Source of the DNA: Harmonia axyridis
Taxonomy: Eukaryota > Arthropoda > Insecta > Coleoptera > Coccinellidae
Length of the DNA: 64,000 nt
Reading direction: 5' to 3'
NCBI RefSeq assembly: GCF_914767665.1
Contig: NC_059503.1
Location: forward strand, 53,002,852-53,066,851
The notes beneath the pieces are model-generated. The model did no database searches and was not told where the DNA came from. It saw only the letters and a program-made list of their open reading frames with translations. Each line of letters opens with the position of its first letter. Within the stretch, counting starts at the first letter, position 1. Positions 25,074 to 37,360 of the stretch are shown here, one piece after another. Both the position numbers and the translations under genes were made by a program.

Positions 25074-25628
25074 TAAGTAAATTTTACGTAGATATAAAAA
25101 GAGAGGGGTCTCAAGCAAATCCTATACTTAAAGAGTTTTCGAGGAAAAACTTGAACTAAAGAAAACTGCAATTTCTCATTGAATGGAGTAGTCTATTACT
25201 TCCAGAAAACATGAAAAGAAACTAAAAAGTCGAAATTTCATGAATTGTTATAAATTTTTCGTTAAGATGGTTGAAAATCCATAAAAAGAGAGGGGTCTCA
25301 AGCAAATCCTATACTTAAAGAGTTTTCGAGGAAAAACTTGAACTAAAGAAAACTACAATTTCTCATTGAATGGAGTAGTCTATGACTTCCAGAAAACATG
25401 AAAAGAAACTGAAATGTCGAAATTTCATGAATTGTAATAAATTTTTCGTTAAGATCCATAAACCAATAAAATTTTCAATTACGAATAATTAATGACATTT
25501 CATGAAATGTCAAATTTAGTTATCCAAATTTCGATTTTAGTTTTCTGGAAGTCATAGACTACTCCACTCAGAAGTTGTAGTATTTCCTCAGTTCAAGTTT
25601 TTCCTTGATAAATTTTAAATTTCTCGTA
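25074..25628. repeat. Intron-1 repeat block, U3
   Basis: Two direct copies plus the inverted copy, arranged as in U0. Confidence 0.8.
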
Positions 25629-25945
25629 TTCAGAATCAAAATAAATATTCAAAGATATAATAATATAATGTTTATATATAATCTAATATTAAAACTGTTC
25701 ATCCAATAAAATCAATTAAATCGGGACATTCCTGTTTCCAAGACGATTAGCTAAATACCGGAGTTTATTTGAGAGTATTGATAGCAATATTTTCATAAAT
25801 TCCGAAAAAATTTCTGAAAACTTTGACAACCCCTGTATAATTGAAATATTCAGGCTTCCTCCAAGTGACTTTGGATATACCATACCAGTATTTATTATAG
25901 GATATAAAAACAAAAGTAAAGTATTTTAAAAATTTAGAACACTAT

Positions 25946-26394
25946 GAAACTAACTACATAAAATATAATTGATATTTGAAAATATTCGAATAAATGAAAA
26001 TAACCCTAAGCTAGTATTAAAAAAATTACCTCCATATTCAAACAATTTTCTATTTAAACATGAAACTTTTCACAAGAAATATCACTTCAACAACTGTTTA
26101 TCAAGTAACTCTTGGAAGAATGTTCGCTAAACTGAGGTTACTTACAATTTGTCAACCCGGCATGGTTGACGAACATAGAATATTTTTCTTCTTCTTAACT
26201 ATGTACAGATCGAGCCATATGCCTTATATTAGGGGCCAGTTGCACCATTTGCCTAAACATTGATTAATTTCTGATTTCTCTTGAGAAATCATAGAGTAAT
26301 CAACGTTGAAATTTTTAATTAATGTTTAGGCAAATGGTGCAACTGGCCCTTAGTCTATTAGGTAGAATATAGAAGTGCGCGTGCGCCGCATATT
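25946..26394 (-). promoter_or_regulatory. Promoter/first-exon module of copy 3 (single module)
   Basis: The only full unit with one module: first exon at 26030..26035 and MITE at 26233..26349. It matches the most upstream type of module in other units, so the proximal one was probably lost by unequal exchange. Two small substitutions sit near the start of the presumed 5' UTR. Confidence 0.58.
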
Positions 26395-26928
26395 AAATTT
26401 CAATAATGATATATATAATAATAATAATAATAATAATTTTCAAACAGATAGTTTCTAAACTGTGCTCGAAATAAAAAATTCCAATCCCACAAAATTATCT
26501 GTATTTCGTTTCTTCATTTCCAGCTTAATTTTATTGTAATCTATGGTCCACAGTTCGCATTGAAAAAGTGTCCAGCGGACAGGATAAATAGAAGGCGCTA
26601 GTGTAGCTAGAGGGTATATTTGTATTTTGTGGTTTCTGTAATCTGCATTCCGTGGTTTCATTTTTAGCGTGGTTATATTCATAGATAAATACAAATGTAC
26701 CCCTTATATATGGTTATAATTGATTCTGATAGATGTGGCAAGCTGAAAAATAAATATTAAATTCTGTTGATAATTATAACATAGGTAATGAGAAAACCAT
26801 TTTCTGTTGATATTTCGACATTTCGATCTTTAGCGGAATATAACAATTATGTTAAATTATTATATTTACTTTAATATTATTTTTGTGCCTCCCGACCAAA
26901 GTACAAATTTCCGAAATTATTTTTTGTT

Positions 26929-27185
26929 CCCGATAATAGGGACATTCGATCTGCCAACCCAAGAAAGCGAACATACTTTTGTTGGATAGCACATATGACT
27001 ACTTATGCGTTTCGTCTCTGGCACACACACCGGACTCATCAGTGTGACTTTGGTATAATTGTGTGTGCCGTGTCACATACGCTTGGGGAATTTATTATTA
27101 TCGGGAGTCGCCGGGATGCGAACCCGGCACCTTGTCGGATCTCGGTGAGTGAGTCTACCTCTTAACGTCTAGGCTACCGAATGCT
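26929..27185 (-). mobile_element. tRNA-derived SINE-like element, U3
   Basis: Box B variant GGTTCGCATCC. The inverted-repeat arms CCCGATAATA and TATTATCGGG are intact, and the hammerhead core is fully conserved. Confidence 0.77.
27007..27082 (-). ncRNA. Type III hammerhead ribozyme motif, U3 (core intact)
   Basis: Identical core, stems I-III and complementary loops to the U5 copy; differences lie only in flanking sequence. Confidence 0.82.
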
Positions 27186-28740
27186 GTGTTTATTGTTGCT
27201 ATGTGGAGCTTTATGAGAAGCCGCCACACTTTCATCCTTTTTGAAGTTTTCTATGAAATTTACCTTAGAACATAGAATATACTCTAAGAAATTAACCTTC
27301 TAGCTATTCAGAGAATAGTTTTCTATTCAGTGAGTAGTTGATATTTATGAATATTCGTTACTATTCATTGATGATGATTAGATAGTTGAGTAATTAATTA
27401 TTTGTGAAGTTACGAATGAAAGTTTGAATGATCACTTTTCAGGAATAATTGAAAAAAGATATTGAAATTGGAGATCACATATGTTGAAATTGATAGATAC
27501 AATTGAATTGTAATAATTCATTTCATAGTAGAAACTGGTATTCATCCAAAGAAACAAGAATAGAATTGGGATTTTATAAATAAAAAAATATAAAAATTGA
27601 ATATAAGATTCTAACATATGAATTTAGCAATAAAGAGTTCTAATAATAACAATATAAGATTCTACATTCGAAATTTAATGCCGTCTTTTTAATCGACTGC
27701 ACAGTTTGTTCATTTGAAACCTTGCTTTCATATTTCATATGCATTGTCATTTCTAGACATTACTCTATTTCATTGGTCAATTATTGTTTGATTCTGAATT
27801 GCGAAACGACGAATTATTCTATTCTTTTAAATCTGAGTTCTAAAAATGTAAACACATCAACTGTGACTAGCATCACCCCCTAACAAAACTAAATCAGAAA
27901 ACAAAGATTTTTGAAAATTCCATATAATTGAACACGAAGTGTATTCTTGAAGGATTTAATGTTCTCAGAGTCCGCTTAGTCATTCTTTTTATACCTGCAG
28001 AACTGTAATGGGTCTATGTAGATTGTATTGTTCTAACGAAGGTTTTACTACGTCCATTTAAGCATCTATTGTATTTTGTACGTTGTCATGTAATAAAAAT
28101 AATTCCTGCATTTACCAAACGACAATTTGATTATAAAAATATGACAAGTTTTGATTTTCAAGTGAATTAGAGGACCAATAGAAAAAAGAAATTTTATAGT
28201 AATCAAAGACGAGAATTCTCCAGAAAAATTGTTCTGACCCAGGAAAAGGAATAACAGGTTATAAAACGGAAATTAATGAGTGTTTTGTTTTGGGTCATTA
28301 TAGATATAGGTTAATTCAGAGTTCATGACTGGTATATTTGTGATTTTTGTGAAACATAAAAAAATTACATGATTCGAGTGCATGAGGTACGATCTTCCAA
28401 AATATCCTCATTTATCTAGGTTACAGAAGTAGGAGAACGTAGCGCCGCTGAACACAGGGGAAAATTATAAAATTTGGTCAAGTTTTTTTTTATTACATTG
28501 AGCGAAATTCATCTGATTTCAAGAGCAAAGAAAAAGGAATAAAGAGTCCAAAGTCCTGAAATAGCTAATACTGTTTATGGTTTATTGGAATTTTCACGAA
28601 GACGATCTTTTTTCCTTCTGAGATCGTAGTTCTTGCAAAAATTCAATTTAAGTTTTAGGAAAAGAAATTTCTTCAAAATAAAACAAACAAAATTTTACAT
28701 TTATACAAAGTCCGTTTATTAAAATATAATATTTATTTTT

Positions 28741-28828
<88 letters not shown>
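28741..28828. repeat. (TA)n microsatellite, 3' UTR of copy 4
   Basis: About 88 bp, the longest TA tract of the array. Confidence 0.95.
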
Positions 28829-28829
<1 letters not shown>

Positions 28830-28970
28830 CATTGTATAGTCAATTTATCATATTCTCCCGAAATACAATACATGGCAATACTCATGAAACAACAGAAAAA
28901 TATTACAATGTTCAGCATCCTTGAATCTAATCTGTACAAATTAACAACTATATCAATGAATTTTTACACT

Positions 28971-31900
28971 TCACACCGTATCACTCCTTCGATAAAATAA
29001 TAAATAAGGAACTCTATCTCCTTGACGTTTAAGAACATCTTCTTCCGTAACTCTGTTTATTTTAGAGTCATCAAACCTCAACCATGTATTATACCCCAAA
29101 TGGAAAGTATCTGCTATATAATGCCCATAGCTGGCCTCCTTTCCTACATGGTATACTACAGATATTAATTTATATTGTCTCTCCGCTGAAGTATTCGTCC
29201 TTCCAGATAATATTTTAGAATCAATCTGCAGATTGATGGGAAATTTTAAAGTCTTCATTATTTTAGTGCAGCCATTCATTCTGTATTCGAAGCATTTCAA
29301 ATGTAATACTAAAACTACAGGCAACTTCTCTATCATCACTTGCTGCCATGCTTCAACCGTTTCTTTCGTTTTCGATGATGTCAGACCCTCTAGTTTGTTC
29401 TTGGTTGTAAGGCCTTCTAATGCTTCAGCTATGTTATTTGCTTTCTTAATATTTACTGGCAATGTTAGGAATGGTTCAATATTTTCTGAAGTTTCGTCTC
29501 CGGTTTTATGGATTCTTGAACAGAGAAGTCCTCCGAATATATCACTAATCGGTGTCTTGTCCATTTGTATTTCTCTTGTTACATTCCCTTCGTTCTTAGG
29601 ACCCACAACTTTCCAATCATCCACATCTATTTTCACTTCTTTTTTAGCTGCTTGAATATTTTCGTCATGGCTAAGCAATTTCATTATTTCCATCATTTCA
29701 TCATTGAGTCCATTCAACAGAAAGCTCAAGAATTCTTCGGCGTCTTCTTTTCGGCCTTCAACAAGGAAAGAATCGCTACGTGTTCCGTTTAGCAACGTAT
29801 AAAACGATGAAGCCTCAAACGAATTGCCATTGTCTATATTGACGAAAGTTTGCTTCTTGTTCTTCTTTTTTGAACGTGACTTGCGTCCTACATTGGGCAG
29901 ATTATCGAAGTTATTCATAAATTTACACCTGGAATAGTTGAATAATTAAAATACATATATAAAATTGTTATTCAATCAAAGTTGCAAATTATATTAATTT
30001 ATACTTACATATTTTCACTCATTGTTATTGATTTCAGTGCATTATTGTGAGTGAAGTTCTCTGATAGCCGTTTGAGAAGGTTACAAAGTGGTGGGCAAGC
30101 AAGTAAGGCTTGTAATATTGAGTTTATATAACAAAAGTTACTTTTGTTTCGTAAACCCCTGGGTTTAAAACTGGTTTGGGTCCCATCAATTTTATAGTTC
30201 TTGAGAAATCCTGAAAATTAAAAAATATTATTAACCATGATAGAAACTTGAATTTTCACTGATATTTGTAGGTGAAAACCAAAGCATTCCACTTTTCATC
30301 AAGTAAAATGGGTTCAACTAAGTAATTATCTACTGTAGATGTAAGCAAATTGTTAGTTGAAAGTAAGATAAATATATAAAAAAAGATATGGTTTTGAACT
30401 CACCTCCTAACATATGAGTGGCTGAATCTATTTTTTTGACTACTTTTGTATGTTTTAAAGATGTTACATGTGAATCATTTATTTTATTGTCTATTTTCTC
30501 ATTCGATATTGTTTTAACATCTTTATCAAATAGACTAGCCCATGATTTTTTTAATACATTTACTGTGGGCTCCTCAATTTTAGATTCATTTTTATTCGAG
30601 ATGCTACTTTCAATTTTTTCAATTGTCCCATTTGAATCATTTTTAATTATCTCTGTATTATCTCCTGCAATAATTTCAACTGTTTTTACAGCTGAACTAG
30701 GGGGAGTTGAAGGTTTCGAATGTTTTCCTGTCATCTCATTCTGGATAATAGGTTTTGTAATTGATAATCCATTGTAATTGATTACAGATTTTCTACACTC
30801 ATTTTCTGAAAAAGTTGATATTAGTTGATTCATTATTATATTACATATTCATATTGACCATAAATAATTCTATTAAGATCTCTATACTTACTTGAACAAA
30901 ATTTTTGTTTAACTCTCCATGGTAATTTGAATTCACTAGAATTGGTAAATAATATGGTATTCATTCTACGGGCCTCTTCTTCTTCTAACGCAGATAACTC
31001 TAAGAATTGTAGATTCTGAAAACAAATTACAATATAATAGTGGAAATCATTTTGGAAATTATAATATTTCTGTATATAGTATATCCAAAGTCACTTGAAT
31101 TAGTCTATAAAAACGCTTTTGCTGTTACATCCAAAATCAAACTTATCTTATTCTACGGTGTTATAATTTGATTATTCTTTATTCTCGACCTGTAATATGC
31201 TATCAAGGAACGATATCAACGATGATGAACTGATCGTTGCATAATATTATAAGAGCACGAAAATGTTTGAGATGAATTCGGAAATGTTCTGTCTGAAGAT
31301 AAGACAAACTAGGGTAGAACAGGTGCATGACCTTGAGATCCTTGAATGACATCCAATTTTCTATGTCAAATTAGCAGCTACGTTGCCGAATTGAATTTTA
31401 TTTCTTCGTTATTGTAAGGCGACATTTATACCCCTCAGTGGAAGCAGAAGGCTAAATGATAATGATGTACAGGGTGATTCACCGCGATGGCCTATTGTTT
31501 ATGGAAAACTAATAATAATTTTGTGCTGAAAATTCAAACAATTTCCTTTTATACCGGAACCAGATTACTACTGACTTATTTCAAACGGCACACCCAGTAT
31601 ATTATTGCATTATCAGATAGCTCAGTTGATGATAATTTCAGCAATATGGCAATACTTGAGTATAAGCTCAACGGTTCATAAGTAAATTTTACGTAGATAT
31701 AAAAAGAGAGGGGTCTCAAGCAAATCCTATACTTGAAGAGTTTTCGAGGAAAAATTTGAACTAAAGAAAATTGCAATTTCTCATTGAATGGAGTAGTCTA
31801 TTACTTCCAGAAAACATGAAAAGAAACTAAAAAGTCGAAATTTCATGAATTGTTATAAATTTTTCGTTAAGATGGTTGAAAATCCATAAAAAGAGAGGGG

Positions 31901-32640
31901 TCTCAAGCAAATCCTATACCTAAAGAGTTTTCGAGGAAAAACTTGAACTAAAGAAAACTACAATTTCTCATTGAATGGAGTAGTCTATGACTTCCAGAAA
32001 ACATGAAAAGAAACTGAAATGTCGAAATTTCGTGAATTGTAATAAATTTTTCGTTAAGATCCATAAACCAATAAAATTTTCAATTACGAATAATTAATGA
32101 CATTTCATGAAATGTCAAATTTAGTTATCCAAATTTCGATTTTAGTTTTCTGGAAGTCATAGACTACTCCACTCAGAAGTTGTAGTATTTCCTCAGTTCA
32201 AGTTTTTCCTTGATAAATTTTAAATTTCTCGTATTCAGAATCAAAATCAATATTCAAAGATATAATAATATAATGTTTATATATAATCTAATATTAAAAC
32301 TGTTCATCCAATAAAATCAATTAAATCGGGACATTCCTGTTTCTGAGACGATTAGCTAAATACCGGAGTTTATTTGAGAGTATTGATAGCAATATTTTCA
32401 TAAATTCCGAAAAAATTTCTGAAAACTTTGACAACCCCTGTATAATTGAAATATTCAGGCTTCCTCCAAGTGACTTTGGATATACCATACCAGTATTTAT
32501 TATAGGATATAAAAACAAAAGTATAGTATTTTAAAAATTTAGAACACTATGAAACTAACTACATAAAATATAATTGATATTTGAAAATATTCGAATAAAT
32601 GAAAATAACCCTAAGCTAGTATTAAAAAAATTACCTCCAT
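28971..32640 (-). CDS. Usp10: USP10-family ubiquitin carboxyl-terminal hydrolase, copy 4 (intact)
   Basis: Model: complement(join(28971..29928, 30009..30210, 30404..30805, 30892..31015, 32635..32640)). Three further ATGGAG first exons lie upstream at 33324..33329, 34024..34029 and 34708..34713. All splice sites and phases match copy 1. This is the most diverged intact copy in exon 5: GRQEDAEEF is GRKEDAEEF, SLLLN is SFLLN, KTIKFP is KTLKFP and FHSGYN is FHLGYN, plus R-to-G at residue 11 of the MNNFDN segment. The catalytic Cys, His and Asp are unchanged. The Gln-to-Lys change lies in a box that supports the USP active site, so activity may be altered even though the frame is open. AATAAA lies at complement(28715..28720). 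Confidence 0.92.
31679..32233. repeat. Intron-1 repeat block, U4
   Basis: Two direct copies plus the inverted copy, arranged as in U0. Confidence 0.8.
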
Positions 32641-35073
32641 ATTCAAACAATTTTCTATTTAAATATGAAACTTTCCACTAGAAATATCACTTCAACAACT
32701 GTTTATCAAGTAACTCTTCGCTAAACTGAGGTTACTTACAATTTGTCAATCCGGCATGGTTGACGAACATAGAATATTTTTCTTCTTCTTAACTATGTAC
32801 AGGTCGAGCCATATATCTAATATTAGGGGCCAGTTGCACCATTTACCTAAACATTGATTAAAATTTAAACATTGATTAATTTCTGATTTCTCTTGAGAAA
32901 TCATAGAGTAATCAACGTTTAAATTTTTAATTAATGTTTAGGCAAATGGTGCACCTGGCCCTTAGTCTATTGGGTAAAATATAGAAGTGCGCGTGCGCCG
33001 CATATTTTTTTGTTCATTCAGTCAATTTTACGTAGATATAAAAAGAGAGGGGTCTCAAGCAAATTATATACTTAAGGAGTTTACGAGGACAAACTTCAAC
33101 TAAGGAAAACTGCAATTTCTCATTGAATGGAGTAGTCTATGACTTCCAGAAAACATGAAAAGAAACTAAAAAGTCGAAATTTCATGAAATGTAATAAATT
33201 TTTCGTTATGATGGTTGCAAATCCATAAACCAATAGAAAAAAACTAACTACATAAAATATAATTGATATTTGAAAATATTCGAATAAATGAAAATAACCC
33301 TAAGCTAGTATTAAAAAAATTACCTCCATATTCAAACAATTTTCTATTTAAACATGAAACTTTCCAGTAGAAATATCACTTCAACAACTGTTTATCAAGT
33401 AACTCTTGGAAGAATGTTCGCTAAACTGAGGTTACTTACAATTTGTCAATCCGGCATGGTTGACGAACATAGAATATTTTTCTTCTTCTTAACTATGTAC
33501 AGGTCGAGCCATATATCTTATATTAGGGGCCAGTTGCACCATTTACCTAAACATTGATTAAAATTCAAACATTGATTAATTTCTGATTTCTCTTGAGAAA
33601 TCATAGAGTAATCAACGTTTAAATTTTTAATTAATGTTTAGGCGAATGGTGCACCTGGCCCTTAGTCTATTGGGTAAAATATAGAAGTGCGCGTGCGCCG
33701 CATATTTTTTTGTTCATTCAGTCAATTTCACGTAGATATAAAAAGAGAGGGGTCTCAAGCAAATTATATACTTAAGGAGTTTACGAGGACAAACTTCAAC
33801 TAAGGAAAACTGCAATTTCTCATTGAATGGAGTAGTCTATGACTTCCAGAAAACATGAAAAGAAACTAAAAAGTCGAAATTTCATGAACTGTAATAAATT
33901 TTTCGTTATGATGGTTGCAAATCCATAAACCAATAAAAAAAAACTAACTACATAAAATATAATTGATATTTGAAAATATTCGAATAAATGAAAATAACCC
34001 TAAGCTAGTATTAAAAAAATTACCTCCATATTCAAACAATTTTCCATTTAAACATGAAACTTTCTACTAGAAATATCACTTCAACAACTGTTTATCAAGT
34101 AACTCTTGGAAGAATGTTCGCTAAACTGAGGTTACTTACAATTTGTCAACCCGGCATGGTTGACGAACATAGAATATTTTTCTTCTTCTTAACTATGTAC
34201 AGGTCGAGCCATATACCTAATATTAGGGGCCAGTTGCACCATTTGCCTGAATATTGATTAATTTCTGATTTCTCTTGAGAAATCATAGAGTAATCAACGT
34301 TTAAATTTTTAATTAATGTTTAGGCGAATGGTGCACCTGGCCCTTAGTCTATTGGGTAAAATATAGAAGTGCGCGTGCGCCGCATATTTTTTTGTTCATT
34401 CAGTCAATTTTACGTAGATATAAAAAGAGAGGGGGTCTCAAGCAAATTATATACTTAAGGAGTTTACGAGGACAAACTTCAACTAAGGAAAACTGCAATT
34501 TCTCATTGAATGGAGTAGTCTATGACTTCCAGAAAACATGAAAAGAAACTAAAAAAGTCGAAATTTCATGAACTGTAATAAATTTTTCGTTATGATGGTT
34601 GCAAATCCATAAACCAATAAAAAAAAACTAACTACATAAAATATAATTGATATTTGAAAATATTCGAATAAATGAAAATAACCCTAAGCTAGTATTAAAA
34701 AAATTACCTCCATATTCAAACAATTTTCTATTTAAACATGAAACTTTCCACTAGAAATATCACTTCAACAACTGTTTATCAAGTAACTCTTGGAAGAATG
34801 TTCGCTAAACTGAGGTTACTTACAATTTGTCAACCCGGCATGGTTGACGAACATAGAATATTTTTCTTCTTCTTAACTATGTACAGATCGAGCCATATGC
34901 CTTATATTAGGGGCCAGTTGCACCATTTGCCTAAACATTGATTAATTTCTGATTTCTCTTGAGAAATCATAGAGTAATAAACGTTGAAATTTTTAATTAA
35001 TGTTTAGGCAAATGGTGCAACTGGCCCTTAGTCTATTAGGTAGAATATAGAAGTGCGCGTGCGCCGCATATTA
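32551..35073 (-). promoter_or_regulatory. Promoter/first-exon module block of copy 4 (4 modules)
   Basis: First exons at 32635..32640, 33324..33329, 34024..34029 and 34708..34713; MITEs at 32827..32961, 33527..33661, 34227..34343 and 34911..35027. This is the largest expansion in the window. A deletion of about 275 bp follows immediately, at about 35095, removing the (TAA)n tract and the adjacent segment present in the other units. Confidence 0.58.
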
Positions 35074-35336
35074 AATTTCAATAATGATATATATAAATAC
35101 AAATGTACCCCTTATATATGGTTATAATTGATTCTGATAGATGTGGTAAGCTGAAAAATAAATATTAAATTCTGTTGATAATTATAACATAGGTAATGAG
35201 AAAACCATTTTCTGTTGATATTTCGACATTTCGATCTTTAGCGGAATATAACAATTATGTTAAATTATTATATTTACTTTAATATTATTTTTGTGCCTCC
35301 CGACCAAAGTACAAATTTCCGAAATTATTTTTTGTT

Positions 35337-35593
35337 CCCGATAATAGGGACATTCGATCTGCCAACCCAAGAAAGCGAACATACTTTTGTTGGATAGCAC
35401 ATATGCCTACTTATGCGTTTCGTCTCTGGCACACACACCGTACTCATCAGTGTGACTTTGTTATAATTGTGTGTGCCGTGTCACATACGCTTGGGGAATT
35501 TATTATTATCGGGAGTCGCCGGGACTCGAACCCGGCACCTTGTCGGATCTCGGTGAGTGAGTCTACCTCTTAACGTCTAGGCTACCGAATGCT
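35337..35593 (-). mobile_element. tRNA-derived SINE-like element, U4 (consensus box B subtype)
   Basis: Carries the consensus GGTTCGAGTCC box B and the same stem II mismatch as U2, plus a private loop 1 substitution. U2 and U4 are therefore sister units here. Confidence 0.77.
35415..35490 (-). ncRNA. Hammerhead ribozyme motif, U4 (stem II weakened)
   Basis: Same GTA stem II substitution as U2, plus one loop 1 substitution outside the complementary 10-mer. The core heptamer and GAAA are intact. Confidence 0.7.
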
Positions 35594-37152
35594 GTGTTTA
35601 TTGTTGCTATGTGGAGCTTTATGAGAAGCCAACACACTTTCATCCTTTTTGAAGTTTCCTATGAAATTTACCTTAGAACATAGAATATACTCTAAGAAAT
35701 TAACCTTCTAGCTATTCAGAGAATAGTTTTCTATTCAGTGAGTAGTTGATATTTATGAATATTCGTTACTATTCATTGATGATGATTAGATAGTTGAGTA
35801 ATTAATTATTTGTGAAGTTACGAATGAAAGTTTGAATGATCACTTTTCAGGAATAATTGAAAAAAGATATTGAAATTGGAGATCACATATGTTGAAATTG
35901 ATAGATACAATTGAATTGTAATAATTCATTTCATAGTAGAAACTGGTATTCATCCAAAGAAACAAGAATAGAATTGGGATTTTATAAATAAAAAAATATA
36001 AAAATTGAATATAAGACTCTAACATATGAATTTAGCAATAAATAGTTCTAATAATAACAATATAAGATTCTACATTCGAAATTTAATGCCGTCTTTTTAA
36101 TCGATTGCACAGTTTATTCATTTGAAACCTTGCTTTCATATTTCATATGCATTGTCATTTCTAGACATTACTCTATTTCATTGGTCAATTATTGTTTGAT
36201 TCTGAATTGCGAAACGACGAATTATTCTATTCTTTTAAATTCGAGGTCTAAAAATGTAAACACATCAACTGTGACTAGCATCACCCCCTAACAAAACTAA
36301 ATCAGAAAACAAAGATTTTTGAAAATTCCATATAATTGAACACGAAGTGTATTCTTGAAGGATTTAATGTTCTCAGAGTCCGCTCAGTCATTCTTTTTAT
36401 ACCTGCAGAACTGTAATGGGTCTATGTAGATTGTATTGTTCTAACGAAGGTTTTATTTACTACGTCCATTTAAGCATCTATTGTATTTTGTACGTTGTCA
36501 TGTAATAAAAATAATTCCTGCATTTACCAAACGACAATTTGATTATAAAAATATGCCAAGTTTTGATTTTCAAGTGAATTAGAGGACCAATAGAAAAAAG
36601 AAATTTTATAGTAATCAGAGACGAGAATTCTCCAGAAAAATTGTTCTGACCCAGGAAAAGGAATAATAGGTTATAAAACGGAAATTAATGAGTGTTTTGT
36701 TTTGGGTCATTATAGATATAGGTTAATTCAGAGTTCATGACTGGTATATTTGTGATTTTTGTGAAACATAAAAAAATTACATGATTCGAGTGCATGAGGT
36801 ACGATCTTCCAAAATATCCTCATTTATCTAGGTTACAGAAGTAGGAGAACGTAGCGCCGCTGAACACAGGGGAAAATTATAAAGTTTGGTCAAGTTTTTT
36901 TTTATTACATTGAGCGAAATTCACCTGATTTCAAAAGCAAAGAAAAAGGAATAAAGAGTCCAAAGTCCTGAAATAGCTAATACTGTTTATGGTTTATTGG
37001 AATTTTCACGAAGACGATCTTTTTTCCTTCTGAGATCGTAGTTCTTGCAAAAATTCAATTTAAGTTTTAGGAAAAGAAATTCCTTCAAAATAAAACAAAC
37101 AAAATTTTACATTTATACAAAGTCCGTTTATTAAAATATAATATTCATTTTT

Positions 37153-37218
<66 letters not shown>
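37153..37218. repeat. (TA)n microsatellite, 3' UTR of copy 5
   Basis: About 66 bp of TA. Confidence 0.95.
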
Positions 37219-37219
<1 letters not shown>

Positions 37220-37360
37220 CATTGTATAGTCAATTTATCATATTCTCCCGAAATACAATACATGGCATTACTCATAAAACAACAGAAAAATATTACAATG
37301 TTCAGCATCCTTGAATCTAATCTGTACAAATTAACAACTATATCAATGAATTTTTACACT

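Larger units (their letters stand above)
21023..26035 (-). pseudogene. Usp10: USP10-family gene copy 3, exon 5 split by a LINE insertion
   Basis: Exon 5 is interrupted: its 3' part is complement(21023..~21750) and its 5' part is complement(~23090..23323), separated by a ~1.34 kb non-LTR retrotransposon fragment inserted between the codons for NGLNDE and MMEIMK. Exon 4 is complement(23404..23605), exon 3 complement(23799..24200), exon 2 complement(24287..24410) and the only first exon complement(26030..26035). Translation into the insertion would end the protein after the QEDAEEF box, losing the catalytic His and Asp. A K-to-E change sits just after the exon 4/5 junction. AATAAA lies at complement(20807..20812). 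Confidence 0.93.
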
